The position numbers and the translations under genes were made by a program. DNA of 64,000 nt from CAZTHL01 sp964613585 (GTDB taxonomy: Bacteria; Pseudomonadota; Alphaproteobacteria; DSM-16000; Inquilinaceae), in NCBI GenBank assembly GCA_964613585.1, contig CAZTHL010000008.1, positions 10,577 through 74,576 on the forward strand, written 5' to 3'. This document shows positions 9,352-16,196 of the stretch, one piece after another. The notes below the pieces were generated by a model that saw only the letters and a program-made list of their open reading frames with translations, searched no databases and was not told the DNA's origin. The first letter of the stretch is position 1, and every line of letters begins with the position of its first letter.

Positions 9352-10233
9352 ATGGACGACGTGCTGACCCCGCGGGAACATCGGCTGTTGCCGGCGACGC
9401 CGGTCCTCGACCCGGATCCGATGCTGCCGCGCCGGTTCCGGATCGTGCGGGTGCAGCGGGAGCTGTCCGACACCTTCACCCTGCATCTGACCGCGCTCGA
9501 CGGCGGCGAGATGGGCTTCGCCCCGGGACAGTTCAACATGCTGTACATCTACCCTGCAGGCGAGGTGCCGATCAGCATCAGTGGCGATCCGGCGGTGCCC
9601 TCGGTGCTGGTGCACACGACACGGGTGGTCGGCACGGTCACCGAGGCCATGGGCTCGCTCAAGCAAGGCGACGTGATCGGCGTGCGCGGGCCGTTCGGTC
9701 GGCCCTGGCCGGTGCAGGAGGCCTACGGGCAGGACATCGTGTTCGTCGCCGGCGGGCTCGGCCTGGCACCGCTGCGCCCGGCCATCTACCAGGTGATGGC
9801 CGAGCGCAAGAAGTTCGGCAACGTCGTCATGCTCTACGGCGCGCGGACCCCCGACGACATCCTGTACCGGCGGCTCCTGCAGGAATGGGGAGGCCGCTTC
9901 GATGTCAGCGTCCAGGTCACCGTCGACCGCGCCACCCATCACTGGGCCGGGAAGGTCGGCGTGGTCACCAAGCTGATCAAGGGCGGCGGCTTCGATCGCC
10001 ACAACAGCGTCGCCTTCGTCTGCGGGCCGGAGATCATGATGCGCTTCGCGGTTCAGACCTTGAACGAGCGGGGCGTCACCAGCGACCGGATCCACGTCTC
10101 GATGGAACGCAACATGAAGTGCGCGATCGGCTTCTGCGGCCACTGCCAGTATGGCCCGCACTTCGTCTGCAAGGACGGTCCGGTGTTTCGCTACGACGAC
10201 GTCGAGGACATCTTCACCGTCGGGGGGATCTGA
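9352..10233 (+). CDS. hydG: NAD(P)-linked (sulf)hydrogenase gamma subunit (FAD/NAD(P)-binding, 2Fe-2S)
   Basis: Diaphorase subunit of 293 residues in the ferredoxin-NADP reductase/sulfhydrogenase gamma family; it exchanges electrons with NAD(P)(H). The N-terminal half is the FAD barrel (GFAPGQFNMLYIYPAGEVPI, residues ~60-80). The NAD(P) half includes VFVAGGLGLAPLRP and VMLYGARTPDDILY, then FVCGPEIMMRF. The C-terminal Cys set CAIGFCGHCQYG plus the later C in FVCKDG is a [2Fe-2S] ligand set as in dihydroorotate dehydrogenase PyrK-like proteins. Starts 13 nt after the cNMP-domain gene and ends 3 nt before hydD. Confidence 0.92.
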   Translation: MDDVLTPREHRLLPATPVLDPDPMLPRRFRIVRVQRELSDTFTLHLTALDGGEMGFAPGQFNMLYIYPAGEVPISISGDPAVPSVLVHTTRVVGTVTEAMGSLKQGDVIGVRGPFGRPWPVQEAYGQDIVFVAGGLGLAPLRPAIYQVMAERKKFGNVVMLYGARTPDDILYRRLLQEWGGRFDVSVQVTVDRATHHWAGKVGVVTKLIKGGGFDRHNSVAFVCGPEIMMRFAVQTLNERGVTSDRIHVSMERNMKCAIGFCGHCQYGPHFVCKDGPVFRYDDVEDIFTVGGI

Positions 10234-10236
10234 GCC

Positions 10237-11016
10237 ATGGGGGCGCATCGACGGCCCAAGCTGGCCGTGTGGAAGTTCTCGTCCTGCGACGGCTGCCAGC
10301 TGACGCTTCTCGACTGCGAGGACGAGCTGCTGGAGATCGCCGAGACGGTGGAGATCGCCTACTTTCTCGAGGCGACCCGGGCCGTGGTGAAAGGTCCCTA
10401 TGACCTGTCGCTGGTCGAGGGCTCGATCTCGACGCCGGAGGATGCCGAGCGGATCCGCAAGGTGCGCCGCCAGTCCAAGGTCCTGTGCACCATCGGCGCC
10501 TGCGCGACCGCCGGCGGCATTCAGGCGCTGCGCAACTTCAAGGACCACCGCGCCTTCATCAACGCGGTCTACCCGCATGCCCAATTCATCGAGACGCTGG
10601 CGACCTCGACGGCGATCCGCGACCACGTCCCGGTCGACTTCGAGCTGCGCGGCTGCCCGATCAGCAAGGAGCAGCTGCTCGAGTCGATCAACGCCTTTCT
10701 CAACGGCCGAGCCCCGAACATCCCGCGGCACAGCCAGTGCATGGAATGCAAGCAGCGCGGCACCGTCTGCGTCATGGTCGCGCGCGGCCAGCCCTGCCTG
10801 GGCCCGGTGACCCCGGCCGGCTGCGGCAACCTGTGCCCGTCGGTCAACCGCGGCTGCTACGGCTGCTTCGGCCCGAAGGGCACCACGCCGAACACGGCGA
10901 GCCTGAGCCGCTGGTTCGCCGGCCACGGGATGGAGAAGCGCGACATCAAGCAGATGTTCCGGACCTTCAACGCGAACGCGGACGCCTTCCGCAAGGAGAG
11001 CGAGGCCTATGAATGA
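10237..11016 (+). CDS. hydD: [NiFe]-hydrogenase small subunit, group 3 type
   Basis: Electron-transfer small subunit, 259 residues. The proximal-cluster motif is CDGCQLTLLDCEDELLE near residues 17-33, followed by LVEGSIST, CTIGACATAGGIQALR and ELRGCPISKEQLLE. The C-terminal half carries further Cys clusters: CMECKQRGTVC, GQPCLGPVTPAGCGNLCPS and NRGCYGCFGP. No Tat signal peptide is present, so the enzyme is cytoplasmic, as expected for soluble group 3 hydrogenases. It overlaps the large-subunit gene by 8 bp. Confidence 0.94.
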   Translation: MGAHRRPKLAVWKFSSCDGCQLTLLDCEDELLEIAETVEIAYFLEATRAVVKGPYDLSLVEGSISTPEDAERIRKVRRQSKVLCTIGACATAGGIQALRNFKDHRAFINAVYPHAQFIETLATSTAIRDHVPVDFELRGCPISKEQLLESINAFLNGRAPNIPRHSQCMECKQRGTVCVMVARGQPCLGPVTPAGCGNLCPSVNRGCYGCFGPKGTTPNTASLSRWFAGHGMEKRDIKQMFRTFNANADAFRKESEAYE

Positions 11017-12343
11017 CTTGACGTCGAAGGCGGTCGCCGGCGGTCGGTCCACCCGCACCATCAAGGTCGATGCGCTGGCCCGGGTCGAGGGCGAGGGCGC
11101 GTTGCACGTCCGGGTCAAGGACGGCGAGATCAAGGACGTCAAGTTCCGCATCTTCGAGCCGCCGCGCTTCTTCGAGGCGCTCCTGCGCGGCCGCATGTTC
11201 ACCGAGGCGCCGGACATCACCGCGCGCATCTGCGGGATCTGCCCGGTCGCCTACATGCTGGGCGCCAGTCACGCCATGGAGGATGCCCGCGGCGTCACCG
11301 TCACCGGTCCGCTGCGCGACCTGCGCCGGCTCCTTTACTGCGGCGAATGGATCGAGAGCCACGTGCTGCATGCCTACATGCTGCATGCGCCGGACTTCCT
11401 CGGCTTCGAGGATTCCATCCAGCTCGCGCGCAACCATCCGGGCGTCGTCGAGAAGGCGCTGCGCCTCAAGAAGCTCGGCAACGAAATCCTGAGTGTCATC
11501 GGCGGCCGGGCGGTGCATCCGGTCAACCTCAAGGTCGGCGGCTTCTACAGGGCGCCGCGCCGGCGCGAGATTCGCGCGCTCATCGACGAACTCAAATGGG
11601 GCATCGAGGCCTCGCTGGACACCTGCCGCCTGTTCGCCGGCTTCCCCATGCCGGACTTCGAGTTCGACTACACGTATGTGGCCATGCGCCATCCGGACGA
11701 GTACGCGATCACCGAGGGCCGGGTCGTCTCGAGCCGCGGCCACGACCTCGCGCTGGCCGACTTCCTCGATCATTTCGACGAGGAGCAGGTCGCCCATTCG
11801 ACCGCTCTACGCGGCGTCCTGCGCGACGACACGGACGGCATCGGCTATCTGGTCGGCCCGCTCGCGCGCTACAGCCTCAATTACGAGCAGCTGACGCCGC
11901 TGGCGCGCGAGGCGGCGCAGGAGGCAGGGCTCGGCCGGGTCTGCCGGAACCCGTTCCAGAGCCTGATCGTCCGTGCCGTCGAGACGCTTTACGCCTGCGA
12001 GGAGGCACTGCGTCTCGCCGAGGCCTACGAGGAGCCGGACGCGCCGGCGGTGCCGGTGGAGCCCGGCCCGGGGATCGGCTTCGGCTGCACCGAGGCGCCG
12101 CGCGGCATCTGCTGGCACACCTACTCGCTCGACCACGAGGGGCGCATCCTGGACGCCCGCATCATCCCGCCGACCTCGCAGAACCAGATGCAGATCGAGC
12201 GGGACCTGCGCGGCGTGATCGAGCAGAACCTCGACCTGCCGGACCCGCAGCTCAAATGGCGATGCGAGCAGACCATCCGCAACTACGATCCCTGCATCTC
12301 CTGCTCCACCCACTTCCTCAACCTGACGGTCGAGCGTGAGTGA
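11009..12343 (+). CDS. hydA: [NiFe]-hydrogenase large (catalytic) subunit, group 3b type
   Basis: Catalytic subunit, 444 residues, that binds the NiFe(CN)2CO centre and interconverts H2 with protons. N-terminal ligand motif RICGICPVAYMLGASHAMED is at ~72-91, with VDALARVEGEGALHV before it. The C-terminal ligand motif is DPCISCSTH. Nine residues (FLNLTVERE) follow that His, so proteolytic processing is required; the next gene encodes a suitable endopeptidase. Motif spacing, short length and neighbouring beta/gamma subunits fit the bidirectional NAD(P)-linked group 3b enzymes rather than membrane uptake types. Subgroup assignment is by context and pattern. Confidence 0.94.
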   Translation: MNDLTSKAVAGGRSTRTIKVDALARVEGEGALHVRVKDGEIKDVKFRIFEPPRFFEALLRGRMFTEAPDITARICGICPVAYMLGASHAMEDARGVTVTGPLRDLRRLLYCGEWIESHVLHAYMLHAPDFLGFEDSIQLARNHPGVVEKALRLKKLGNEILSVIGGRAVHPVNLKVGGFYRAPRRREIRALIDELKWGIEASLDTCRLFAGFPMPDFEFDYTYVAMRHPDEYAITEGRVVSSRGHDLALADFLDHFDEEQVAHSTALRGVLRDDTDGIGYLVGPLARYSLNYEQLTPLAREAAQEAGLGRVCRNPFQSLIVRAVETLYACEEALRLAEAYEEPDAPAVPVEPGPGIGFGCTEAPRGICWHTYSLDHEGRILDARIIPPTSQNQMQIERDLRGVIEQNLDLPDPQLKWRCEQTIRNYDPCISCSTHFLNLTVERE

Positions 12344-12344
12344 C

Positions 12345-12842
12345 ATGGAGGCCGGCGCGCTGATCCTCGGCATCGGCCATCCCTGGCGCGGCGACGACGC
12401 CGCCGGGCTGGCTGTCGCCGCCCGCCTGCGGGCCCGTGGCCTGCCCGCCCTCGACCATGACGGCGACGGCGCCGACCTGATGGAGCGCTGGCAAGGGCGA
12501 GGCCGGGTCGTCATCGTCGATGCCATGCGCTCCGGCGCGCCGGTCGGCACGGTCCGCCGCATCGATGCCACCGCCGCGCCGCTGCCGCACGGCCTGCTGA
12601 CCCGGAACAGCCACCTGTTCGGCCTCGCCGAGGCGATCGAGACGGCCCGGGCGCTGGGCCGGCTGCCGTCGCAGCTGATCCTGTACGGCGTGGAGGCGGC
12701 CTCGTTCGATCTGGGTGCCGATCTTTCCGCGCCGGTGGAACGGTCGGTCGGCCGGACGGTTGATCGGATCATCGACGAGGTCGCCCACCTGGCGCCGCTC
12801 GCCCCGGCCGCGCCGGCCCTCGGAGCCCTCGCCCATGCATGA
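12345..12842 (+). CDS. Hydrogenase maturation endopeptidase (HyaD/HybD/HycI family)
   Basis: Nickel-dependent protease (about 165 residues) that removes the C-terminal tail of the large subunit after metal insertion. Family pattern: LILGIGHPWRGDDAAGLAV at the N-terminus with the metal-ligand acidic residue in RGDD, VVIVDAMRSGAPVG (second acidic ligand), and NSHLFGLAEAI (His ligand). The ATG at 12345 gives MEAGALILGIG, the normal short N-terminus; a GTG at 12336 would overlap hydA by 8 bp. It sits directly after its presumed substrate gene and overlaps hypA by 8 bp. Confidence 0.92.
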   Translation: MEAGALILGIGHPWRGDDAAGLAVAARLRARGLPALDHDGDGADLMERWQGRGRVVIVDAMRSGAPVGTVRRIDATAAPLPHGLLTRNSHLFGLAEAIETARALGRLPSQLILYGVEAASFDLGADLSAPVERSVGRTVDRIIDEVAHLAPLAPAAPALGALAHA

Positions 12843-13176
12843 GATGTCGCTCTGCGAGAGCATGCTGAAGATCGTCGAGCAGCAGGCGGCCGCCCACGGC
12901 GCGGCGCGGGTCAGGACCGTGCGGCTGGCGATCGGCGCGCTGTCCTGCGCCTCGCCGGACGCGCTGCGCTTCTGCTTCGACGCGGTGACCCGGGGCACGG
13001 TGGCCGACCGGGCGGCGCTCGAGATCGACCGGCTGCCTGGGCGGGCCTGGTGCAGCGACTGCACGCGGGTGGTCGAGATCGAGGCGTACGGAGCCGCCTG
13101 CCCGGTCTGCGGCGGCCATGTCCTGCGCGGCATGTCGGGCGAGGAGATGCGCGTCACCGAGCTGGAGGTGGAGTGA
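12835..13176 (+). CDS. hypA: Hydrogenase nickel incorporation protein HypA
   Basis: HypA (113 residues) delivers nickel to the hydrogenase large subunit together with HypB. The conserved N-terminus MHEMSLCESML contains the nickel-binding Met-His. The zinc site is formed by two CxxC pairs, WCSDC and CPVCGG. Length and ending (MRVTELEVE) are typical. The start lies inside the end of the protease gene, and hypB begins 2 nt after the stop, so the three are probably translated together. Confidence 0.95.
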   Translation: MHEMSLCESMLKIVEQQAAAHGAARVRTVRLAIGALSCASPDALRFCFDAVTRGTVADRAALEIDRLPGRAWCSDCTRVVEIEAYGAACPVCGGHVLRGMSGEEMRVTELEVE

Positions 13177-13177
13177 G

Positions 13178-14023
13178 ATGTGCACCACGTGCGGCTGCGG
13201 CCCGGCCCAGAACGCGGACGACGCCCCGCGAGGCCCGGAGGGCCGGCATCGCCACCCCGGGCACCACCACGATCACGGGCATCGCCATGATCACGGGCCG
13301 CTCGGCGCCGTGCACGCGCCGGGCACGGCGCCGGGCCGGGTGATCACGGTCGAGCAGGACCTGCTCGCCGAGAACAACCGCTTCGCTGCGGCGAACCGAC
13401 GACTGCTCGCCGCGCGTCGCGCGCTGGCGCTCAACCTCGTCTCGAGCCCGGGCTCGGGCAAGACCGAGCTGCTGGTGCGCACCATCGAGGCGCTGAGGCC
13501 GCGGCGTGTGCCGCTCGCGGTGATCGAGGGCGACCAGCAGACCGAGCGGGACGCCGACCGGGTGCGCGCGGCCGGCGCTCCGGCGATCCAGCTCAACACC
13601 GGCAAAGGCTGCCATCTGGACGCCCACATGGTCGGCCATGCGCTCGAGCGGCTCGACGCCGGCGCCGCGGCGCTGCGCGACAACATCGTGCTCATCGAGA
13701 ACGTCGGCAATCTCGTGTGCCCCGCCGCCTTCGATCTCGGCGAGGCGCACAAGGTGGTGGTGCTGTCGGTGACCGAGGGCGAGGACAAGCCGATCAAGTA
13801 TCCGGACATGTTCCACGCCGCCGACGTCATGCTCATCAACAAGATCGACCTGCTGCCGTACCTGGACTTCGACGTCGAGCGCTGCGTCGGCTTCGCCCGG
13901 GAGGTCAATCCGGACATTCAGGTGCAGCGGCTTTCCGCACGCTCCGGCGAGGGGCTCGACGGCTGGCTCGCCTGGATCGAGGCGGCACGGCCGCCGCGCC
14001 CCCTGGCCGAGGCGGCGGCGTGA
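13178..14023 (+). CDS. hypB: Hydrogenase nickel incorporation GTPase HypB
   Basis: HypB (281 residues) is the SIMIBI-class GTPase that drives nickel insertion. It begins MCTTCGCG, the high-affinity N-terminal nickel site seen in a subset of HypB, followed by a histidine-rich stretch around residues 24-42 (HHHDHGHRHDHG) that may store nickel. The P-loop is SSPGSGKTELL, the metal-site motif NTGKGCHLDAHM, and the GTPase motifs include IENVGNLVCPAAFDLGE and INKIDLLPYLDFD. The start is the ATG 2 nt after hypA. A 50-nt gap then precedes hypC. Confidence 0.96.
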   Translation: MCTTCGCGPAQNADDAPRGPEGRHRHPGHHHDHGHRHDHGPLGAVHAPGTAPGRVITVEQDLLAENNRFAAANRRLLAARRALALNLVSSPGSGKTELLVRTIEALRPRRVPLAVIEGDQQTERDADRVRAAGAPAIQLNTGKGCHLDAHMVGHALERLDAGAAALRDNIVLIENVGNLVCPAAFDLGEAHKVVVLSVTEGEDKPIKYPDMFHAADVMLINKIDLLPYLDFDVERCVGFAREVNPDIQVQRLSARSGEGLDGWLAWIEAARPPRPLAEAAA

Positions 14024-14073
14024 TCGCGGGTCGAGCCGACCGGTCGTCGGCAAGGTAAGGGAGAGCGATCGAC

Positions 14074-14307
14074 ATGTGCCTGGCCGTGCCCGCCCGCGTG
14101 GTCGCCCTGCATGAGGACGACGAGGCGACCGTCGACCTCGGCGGCGTGCGCAAGCGCATCTCGCTGGCTCTGGTGGAGGAGGTTGGCCTCGACGACTATG
14201 TCATCCTCCACACCGGCTTCGCCCTCAACAAGCTGCGGCCCGAGGAGGCCGAGCGGACCCTGGCGCTGATCGCGGAGATGAGCACGGCCGGAGCTGCGGC
14301 TGGGTAG
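14074..14307 (+). CDS. hypC: Hydrogenase assembly chaperone HypC
   Basis: HypC (77 residues) carries the Fe(CN)2CO moiety between HypD and the immature large subunit. The essential N-terminal cysteine is in MCLAVPARVVAL; DYVILHTGFALNKLRPEEAE is the usual second half. Start ATG at 14074 with AAGGGAGAG upstream. It completes the maturation set: HypF, D and E leftward and HypA, B and C here. It is the last intact gene of the rightward operon; a decayed gene on the opposite strand follows. Confidence 0.95.
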   Translation: MCLAVPARVVALHEDDEATVDLGGVRKRISLALVEEVGLDDYVILHTGFALNKLRPEEAERTLALIAEMSTAGAAAG

Positions 14308-14319
14308 GTCGAGCCGGCC

Positions 14320-14980
14320 TCATGCTCGCTTCCCGCCTCGGAGCGCCACCCGGGGCACCATCCGGAGCAGCCCACGGCTGAAGCTCTTTCGGGCGCGGTC
14401 CCCCTCGGCGAAGCCGGCTTCGCGCCGCTACGCGAACTGCTGGTGCACGAACGGCGCCCCTTGGTCGGCCTGGAGACATTCGAGCGACGCCTTGAGATCC
14501 GCCCGGGCAATGCCGCCTGCGTACGCCTGCCCCAGCCGTTCCGCACGGTAAAGCCGCTCGTCGGCCGGTGTCGCGGGCAGCGCCCGGTCCGCGATGACGA
14601 CGATGCCGCCCGGCTTCAGCGGGTCGTGCGCCCGCCGACAGAGCCTGTCCGCCGGACGCGGAATCGGCACCGGCCGCTCCCCTGCCCGGCCAGCCTGAGA
14701 ATGCCGTCGTTGGGTGGCCGGGCGGGGAGCGGGCCGGTGAGGCCGCTCGACCCGGAAACGCTCTATACCAGCCCCGCTGCTTGCCGGCCTTGGACAGGGG
14801 ATGGATCGACGGCGCCGAGACCACGGCATCGGCCGATCCGGGCGCCATGAGCGCCGGGCTTGCGTCGTCGGCGACAGCGATCTCGATCCGGTCCTTGTCG
14901 CCGAACCGCTCGCGCCCCTTGGCCAGCATGTCCGCCGACAGGTCGACAAGCCGGACCCGGCTGTGGTCGCTCATCCGCAT
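14320..14980 (-). pseudogene. Decayed SAM-dependent methyltransferase, split by a repeat element
   Basis: The minus strand encodes VRLVDLSADMLAKGRERFGD, then a core ending at HPLSKAGKQRGW (class I methyltransferase motif II region). The frame is then broken by the 14640-14766 repeat and resumes with AHDPLKPGGIVVIADRALP, a typical post-core strand. An in-frame TAG after VHQQFA (14428-14430) is followed in the same frame by RREAGFAEGD and KSFSRGLLRM, the expected tail of such enzymes. The N-terminal SAM-binding GxGxG region is missing. So it carries three lesions: 5' truncation, insertion and nonsense. It was a methyltransferase of unknown substrate. Confidence 0.8.
14640..14766. repeat. Dispersed ~125-bp palindromic repeat, copy 2 (inserted in a gene)
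   Basis: The left arm AGAGCCTGTCCGCCGGACGC, with GGAATCGGCACCGGCCGCTC, opposes a right arm GGGGAGCGGGCCGGTGAGGC ending CGACCCGGAAACGCTCTA. The centre has CGGCCAGCCTGAGAATGCCG and TCGTTGGGTGGCCGGGCGGG. It is in the opposite orientation to copy 1. It interrupts the methyltransferase frame and has TA/CA at its borders. Confidence 0.85.
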
Positions 14981-15152
14981 CCCCGCTCTTCCGGCGCATG
15001 ATCGGGCGATCCAGGGACGGCGGGTGGCCCGGCATCCGGCCCCGGGCCGGCGGGGAGGACGCTCCGGCGCTGCCGGTTGCCGGCGACCGCCCTGGCTGAC
15101 TATGATCTCGGCGCGACACCGGTCGCGACGATGAGAGACGGCTTCGCCCGCG

Positions 15153-15815
15153 ATGGCCGAGCCCGGAGAGCAGCCGCCCATGGCCGAGCAGCACCAGCCG
15201 ACCGTCCTTGAGGCGGTCGCCGTCTTCCATGACGAGGCGTCGCTGGACGCCGCCGTCGACGATCTGGAGGAGCACGGCTTCGACCGCGCCGAGCTCAGCC
15301 TGATGGCGAGCGAGCAGGCGGTCGAGGAGAAGCTGGGCGGCCGGTACGAGCGCATCGAGGACGCGGCGGACGATCCATCGACGCCGCGGACCGCGGTCTA
15401 CACACCGGAGGATGTGGGAGTCGGCGAAGGCGCCATCATCGGCGGCCTCGCCTATGTCGGCGCCGTGGCGGCGGCCGGCGCCATTGTCGCCTCCGGCGGC
15501 ACCATGATGCTCGCCGCGGCCTCGGCGCTGGCGGTCGGCGGCGGCGGCGGCGTGCTCGGCGGCCTGCTCGCCCGGCGGATCGGGCAGCGCCACGCCCAGG
15601 AGGTCGAGGAGCACCTCAAGCATGGCGGCCTTCTGCTCTGGGTGCATCTGCGCGACGAGGCCCGTCAGGAGACGGCCCGGCAAATCCTGGGGAAGCACAC
15701 CAAGGATCCCGTCCGCGTCCACCGCATCCCGGTGCACGACCCGAAGGCCGGCTCCGGGCCGGAGCTTGAGCGCTACGATGTCGGCATCCCCTGGCTGTTC
15801 CGCCGGCGCCGGTGA
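15153..15815 (+). CDS. Conserved membrane-associated stress-type protein (YflT/general stress 17M-like)
   Basis: A 220-residue protein. Residues ~17-60 (VLEAVAVFHDEASLDAAVDD, then LEEHGFDRAELSLM) resemble the heat-induced YflT/GsiB-neighbour type domain, in which a ferredoxin-like unit precedes a glycine-rich membrane segment. A long Gly/Ala hydrophobic stretch follows (GVGEGAIIGGLAYVGAVAAA through GGGGGVLGGLLARRIGQ, ~88-150), able to form two membrane hairpins, then a soluble tail with LLLWVHLRDEARQETA and KDPVRVHRIP. The biochemical role is unknown. A second ATG at 15180 (MAEQHQP) is an alternative start. Confidence 0.78.
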   Translation: MAEPGEQPPMAEQHQPTVLEAVAVFHDEASLDAAVDDLEEHGFDRAELSLMASEQAVEEKLGGRYERIEDAADDPSTPRTAVYTPEDVGVGEGAIIGGLAYVGAVAAAGAIVASGGTMMLAAASALAVGGGGGVLGGLLARRIGQRHAQEVEEHLKHGGLLLWVHLRDEARQETARQILGKHTKDPVRVHRIPVHDPKAGSGPELERYDVGIPWLFRRRR

Positions 15816-16076
15816 TCGCGCTGGTGATCGCACCGGCGATCGGGCCGGGGGCTGGCGCGGCCGAGGGCGTCGGAGTCCTTTGGGCTCCACCCGAGAAAGT
15901 GGGCTCCACCCGGGAACGGGTTCTTCACAAGACGACCGTCGATCGGAACCGGCGCGCCGGCGCTCTGTCCCCCCGGGGCGCCCCGGCATGGGATCATGAT
16001 CATGCCGCCGAGCCTTGGGGACGGTCCAAGGGATCGCGTGAAGGACCCTTATGACGCCGCGGCGACAAGATGACCC

Positions 16077-16126
16077 GTCGGCTCGGCTGGGGCGCGCCCG
16101 CCAACCCTCCCGCCGCCCGGGCGCGC
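16077..16126. repeat. Second dispersed repeat family (~50 bp), copy 1
   Basis: Contains GTCGGCTCGGCTGGGGCGCG followed by CCCGCCAACCCTCCCGCCGC and CCGGGCGCGC. Nearly the same sequence recurs at 33829-33880, there inside a copy of the larger palindromic repeat. Here it lies 10 bp from an arm of that larger repeat. Confidence 0.75.
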
Positions 16127-16136
16127 TGTCGGGAGC

Positions 16137-16176
16137 AAGAGCGTTTCCGGCTCAAGGGGCATCGCCGGCCCGTTGC
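16137..16176. repeat. Dispersed palindromic repeat, copy 3 (single arm)
   Basis: Reads AAGAGCGTTTCCGGCTCAAG then GGGCATCGCCGGCCCG, the same arm as the left end of copy 1. The rest of the element is missing; the P-type ATPase gene end follows 20 bp later. Confidence 0.75.
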
Positions 16177-16196
16177 TGCGGACTGTCCGCGACGCT

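Larger units (their letters stand above)
15816..16196. other. Intergenic region with repeats only
   Basis: No coding frame is supported in these 381 bases. The region contains a short direct repeat (GGGCTCCACCCG at about 15883-15894 and 15902-15913), a 50-bp sequence also found near 33.85 kb (16077-16126), and one arm of the dispersed palindromic repeat (16137-16176). It separates two convergent genes. No U-run terminator was seen. Confidence 0.6.
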
